Source: Lepiota brunneoincarnata (lineage: Eukaryota > Basidiomycota > Agaricomycetes > Agaricales > Agaricaceae). From it: a stretch of DNA of 64,000 bases. Below the pieces are notes generated by a model, which was not told the origin of the DNA, did not search any database, and saw only the letters and a program-made list of their open reading frames with translations. How positions within the stretch are numbered: the stretch's first letter is position 1; each line of letters opens with the position of its first letter. Below are positions 60,606 through 64,000 of this stretch, piece by piece. The position numbers were made by a program, and so were the translations under genes. The stretch covers positions 124,001 to 188,000 of the forward strand of contig JAEBUN010000002.1 of the NCBI GenBank assembly GCA_023014365.1, read 5' to 3'.

Positions 60606-61890
60606 TGATACGCCGATTTCACGCCTATACATGAATTCCGTACTCCGGAACGATTCTCTACATAGAATCATTGGCTATATCATTAAAGAACTCTATAGAG
60701 GATTGGTACTATGTCCCATAGTAGCCAGTTCGACCAAATTGAGGATATTCGAGCCTTGGAAGTGTTCAAACCAGTTCATTATCACTAAGCTTAGTGAACC
60801 AAACTATCGGAACGCTTTCCAGAGGGATTCAGGACTCTACATAGTCTATCGAGTATACTCCGGTCGCATCAAGGGACCTTACGAGCAGTTTTCTGATGAA
60901 CCCGGATGCATTTGAATATAAAGAATGTACCTAGCGGCTGTCGCAGGAGTATTACGTCGAAAGCGAGCCCAATAATGATGACCGGACCACGGAACGGAAC
61001 ATTCAACGTTCGGGAGGCGACACCCGATGCCCAAAACCCTAGAAATATCAAAGACTCCTAATTAACGAGTGCTTTGTGGGTCCCGGCACCTTGGCCTATT
61101 GCTTAACTGAGATTAATTACAACGGATCAAGGGACTGTCCATCCGCTATACATTCCGATCATAATTGATCCGGAGTCTTAACGCGCTCGCGTGGACGCAG
61201 AATAATGCAGACGAGCACGAAACACGTCTGGCTGGATTGCCATTCGTTAATCAGAGAAAAACCCATAACCCAGGGCAAGGTAGAAATGCTGCTGAACCTT
61301 CCAAAATGTTCTACAGTGCCTGTAACAATTAAGCTTATTGTTTTCTATTTCATATTTACTATCTCTCGTATGTATCTAAACAATATAAATACGGTCGCAC
61401 TTGTTCGTGGAGAAGCAAGAGGTCTCACCCCCGCTTCCACACGCAAGTCTGCGAGCCGTGATCAAGAACGGTTTCAGAGGGCTATTTAGTGTGCGTCGTT
61501 AAGTGTGAATTCTTCTGTCGTCGACCAACCCAGAGACAGAGACAGAGACCAGAGTTCAGAGTTTAGAGTTCCAGAGTGCTAGAGACAGAGACAGAGACAG
61601 AGACCAGAGACCAGAGACTAGAGACCCCGCGCTTTGAATTGACAGGGATTGTCCTTTCATTGTTGCACCGTACGGCTAAGATAACTTCAACGGCTGTTCG
61701 TTAACCTCTAAAACACTACTCTCTTGAATTTCGCTGTCAGAACGCACCCCCAGAACACCCTAAAAGACGAAACTGTTCCTTATCTATCTCATTCCACTTG
61801 TATTAGCTTAAGCTTATCGAATTTCGGCTAAGCTTAGTGAAAACAAGCCCACTATCCATATTAAAACATACGAACGTTTTTACCTTTTCA
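60606..61890 (+). mobile_element. Solo LTR (1285 bp) nested in gypsy integrase
   Basis: Begins TGATACGCCGATTTCACG and ends CGTTTTTACCTTTTCA, i.e. TG..CA termini, with a 4-bp duplication GCGT on both sides. No open reading frame of note, as expected for an LTR. A TATA box (TATAAATA, about 61384-61391) lies two-thirds along on the + strand, suggesting U3-R-U5 in + orientation. A GAGACAGAGACAGAGACC-type tandem repeat lies at about 61533-61625. It is unrelated to the 331-bp LTR at 58138. Confidence 0.68.
61530..61625 (+). repeat. GAGACA/CAGAGAC microsatellite inside solo LTR
   Basis: Imperfect repeats of CAGAGA and AGAGACC in two blocks, purine-rich on the + strand, within the presumed R/U5 portion of the solo LTR. 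Confidence 0.8.
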
Positions 61891-64000
61891 GCGTATCTTG
61901 GCGAGGTATTTAAACTTCTCTCCTATTGCTGGAATGTTCGTTGGCTCCTCGGAGGTCGGAAATCCTTTGGGGCTTGATCCATAGAGGAGTTCAAATGGGG
62001 TATGTTGGTGTTCGGCATGTGTTTTCGAGTTGTGGACATATTCCAGGAGTGGGAGTGCCTTTACCCATTTGTTCGGGTTTGATGAGCAATAGATGCCAAG
62101 GTAGAGTTCTATTTCTTGATTGAATCGCTCTGTTTGTCCGTCTGTCTGGGGGTGGTAGGTGGTAGAGAGTGCTTGTTCGATTCCGAGTTGTTTGTAGAAT
62201 TCTTTCATGGATTTGGCAGCGAATCTGGGGTCGCGATCACTGAGAACTTTCTCGGGAAGGCCAAATCTAGAGAATAGCCGTTTGATAAGAATTTCGGCGA
62301 TCTTGTCCGCGTTGGCGGTTTTCGCAGTAGGTTCTAGAATTATCCCCTTCGTAAGCTGGTCGACCACGACCAGTATAGAATCATGGGGTCCGTCCGGGGG
62401 TAGGTCTGTGATAAGATCCATCGAGATGTTCGAGAATGGACGGGTAGAATGGGGTCCAGGGATAGGTTGAAGCGGTGGTTTTAGGGGGTGGCGATTGATC
62501 TTGTATTGTTGGCAAGCACCACATCCTTTGACGTAGTTTTTGACAAATGATCGCATCCCGGGCCAGTAGGCGTATTCCTGGAGTTTTCTAGTTGTTTCTG
62601 CGATTCCAGGGTGTCCTGCGGTGGGTGAGTCGTGTACTCTTTGCAGTAGGCGGCGTCTGAGGTGTAAATCTTGTGGTATAAATAGTTTTCCTTGAACACG
62701 TGGGTGTCCTGAGTCATCTTCTTGGGCGATGTCGGTCTGTTTCTTTTTCTTCCACAGCTCTTTTATTTCCTGTTTAGTATTTTCGTCGATAATATGGATA
62801 TGTTGTGGCTGTTTTGAGGTGAAGAATTTGTCAGGGAGTGCAACGACCTGTTTGTTGTCTCTTGTCTTGGGTTCATGATCGGGTCGTCTGGAAAGGGCAT
62901 CTGCTGGTCCATTTTTCTTTCCAGGGATATGTCGGATTTCGATGTCAAATCGTTGCATATAGGCAATCCATCGGGCTTGTCTTCTGCTGAGGTCTTCAGG
63001 TTTCTCCAGCGGCGAAGGTTGTCGTGATCTGACCATACGATGGTCTTGTGTAATGATCCTTCTATGTGGTGACGCCATTCTTTGAGTGCTCGGATAATGG
63101 CGAAGAGTTCCTGTTCGGAGCAATGATAGTTGCGTTCTGCTGGTGAGAATCCTTTCGAGAAGTATGCGACTGGGTGTTTAACTCCATTGTTGTCGCGTTG
63201 AAGTAGGACTGCTCCTGATGCAAATAGTGATGCGTCGCATTCGATTTCGAAGGGTTTGTCTCGGTCGGGGACCATTAATACCGGTTCGCTTTGGAATTTT
63301 CTCTTGAGAGTATCGAAGGCGTTCTGGCATTCTTCTGTCCATTCGAATTTCTTGGTTTTGGACATTAGGGCATTGAGAGGTTTTGCCCATGTGGCGTATT
63401 GGTGTATGAATTTTCGATAGAAGTTGCAAAATCCTATGAATTTTCGTACATCGTGCGGGGTAGTTGGTGTTGGCCATTCAGCGATGCCTTTGAGCTTTGC
63501 TGGGTCCATCGAAACTGAGTCGGGAGTGATAATAACTCCTAGATATTCGAGTCGTTGTCGTTCGAATTCGCATTTCTCGGTTTTGAGGTATAGATCGTTG
63601 TCCTTGAGTATCTTAAGTACTTCTCTTGTGAGGCGTCGAAGTTCTTGTTTTGTTTTTGCGTGAATGAGGATGTCGTCCATGTAAACGATTACTCCTCCAT
63701 TGTCGATGAGTTTTCGGAATAATGAGTCCATCATGGTTTGGAATGTTGCTGGGGAGTTACACATTCCAAAGAACATGACCGTGGGTTCGAATAATCCTCG
63801 GGGTGTCCTGAAGGCTCCTTTCCATTCATCTCCTTTGCGTATGCGGATGTTGTTGTATCCTGCTCGTATGTCGAGTTTGGTAAAGTATTTTGATCCTCGG
63901 AGTTTGTCGAGAATATGAGAGATGAGGGGGAGGTTGTATGCATTTTTGACGGTATGCTCATTGAGGTACCTGTAGTCTTGACAGGGGCGTAGTTTTCCGT
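61891..64000 (-). pseudogene. Ty3/gypsy pol: reverse transcriptase, RNase H, integrase (partial)
   Basis: Open at the right edge with GKLRPCQDYRYLNEHTVKNA, then LDIRAGYNNIRIRKGDEWKG and VIVYMDDILIHAKTKQE (YMDD catalytic motif). RNase H: FEIECDASLFASGAVLLQRD, HCSEQELFAIIRALKEWRHH, TIVWSDHDNLRRW. After a -1 shift near 62990: RFDIEIRHIPGKKNGPADAL. Integrase: HHCC zinc finger (VHDSPTAGHPGIAETTRKLQ ... CGACQQYKI) and the DDE core (ISMDLITDLP, VLSDRDPRFA, HPQTDGQTERFNQE). It ends at KFKYLAKIR where the solo LTR begins. The N-terminus and protease are beyond the window. Confidence 0.9.

Larger units (their letters stand above)
58138..64000 (-). mobile_element. Ty3/gypsy chromovirus, 3' part, split by a solo LTR
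   Basis: Reading on the minus strand from the right edge: reverse transcriptase, RNase H, integrase, chromodomain, an extra ORF with zinc knuckles, then a 3' LTR. The 5' LTR and any upstream gag are outside the window. Integrase is interrupted at 60606-61890 by a TG..CA element. A -1 shift at the RNase H end (about 62985-62995, WRNLK to EDLSRRQARW) also breaks pol, so this copy is dead. CpG content is normal, unlike the hAT and Tc1 relics, so it is probably a later arrival. Confidence 0.88.

Noticed and set aside
1..64000. tRNA, rRNA and CRISPR arrays
   Set aside because: No cloverleaf with A/B boxes, no rRNA-like conserved blocks, and no direct-repeat/spacer periodicity were seen by eye.

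Overview
The window looks like a piece of a basidiomycete (Agaricomycetes) genome. Genes carry many short introns (about 45-65 nt, GT..AG). Several families are typical of mushroom-forming fungi and of Rhizoctonia-like Cantharellales: a TPR-CHAT protein, an expanded seven-transmembrane family, tandem single-pass membrane proteins with a proline-rich tail, a chitin synthase with a myosin-like head, and a Ty3/gypsy chromovirus. The Rhizoctonia/Ceratobasidium placement is my inference from gene content, not a measured result. No rRNA, tRNA or CRISPR array was recognised.

Layout. 1-608: 5' part of a kinase-like DUF3669-type gene running off the left edge. 2987-7428: SH3-SAM-PH-CH polarity protein (Boi-like), with frame breaks. 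7944-8837: GPR1/FUN34/YaaH transporter (243 aa, clean gene model). 10.9-16.4 kb: a duplicated and decayed block with two phytase relics, a copied 5' piece of the Boi-like gene fused to one of them, and a Tc1-like transposon relic with no CpG at all. 17.6-27.4 kb: four tandem paralogues of a single-pass membrane protein family, with a 309-aa 7TM gene between the third and fourth. 29.9-32.0 kb: 679-aa protein with a conserved Cys-rich motif. 32.2-34.7 kb: peroxisomal 4CL-like acyl-CoA synthetase ending in ARL. 36.7-38.5 kb: pseudokinase. 39.8-46.3 kb: myosin-head chitin synthase, divergent from 46.5-49.6 kb beta'-COP across a 154-bp shared promoter. 51.0-55.1 kb: TPR-CHAT caspase-like gene. 55.5-56.1 kb: broken kinase-like gene. 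56.1-57.6 kb: non-autonomous hAT element with perfect 8-bp target duplications. 57.7-64.0 kb: an older relic ORF cut by a Ty3/gypsy chromovirus, itself split by a solo LTR.

The clean housekeeping genes (transporter, 7TM, 679-aa protein, synthetase, chitin synthase, COPI) contrast with the accessory genes (Boi-like, phytases, tandem membrane proteins, TPR-CHAT, kinase-like). In the accessory genes the frame is broken repeatedly, and nearly every break is a +1 insertion, often lengthening a homopolymer. This is either real decay with an odd bias or residual long-read assembly error concentrated in repetitive loci. Secretion and membrane traffic (COPI, chitin synthase, polarity protein) and environmental sensing (7TM and tandem ectodomain proteins) are the functional themes I can support.
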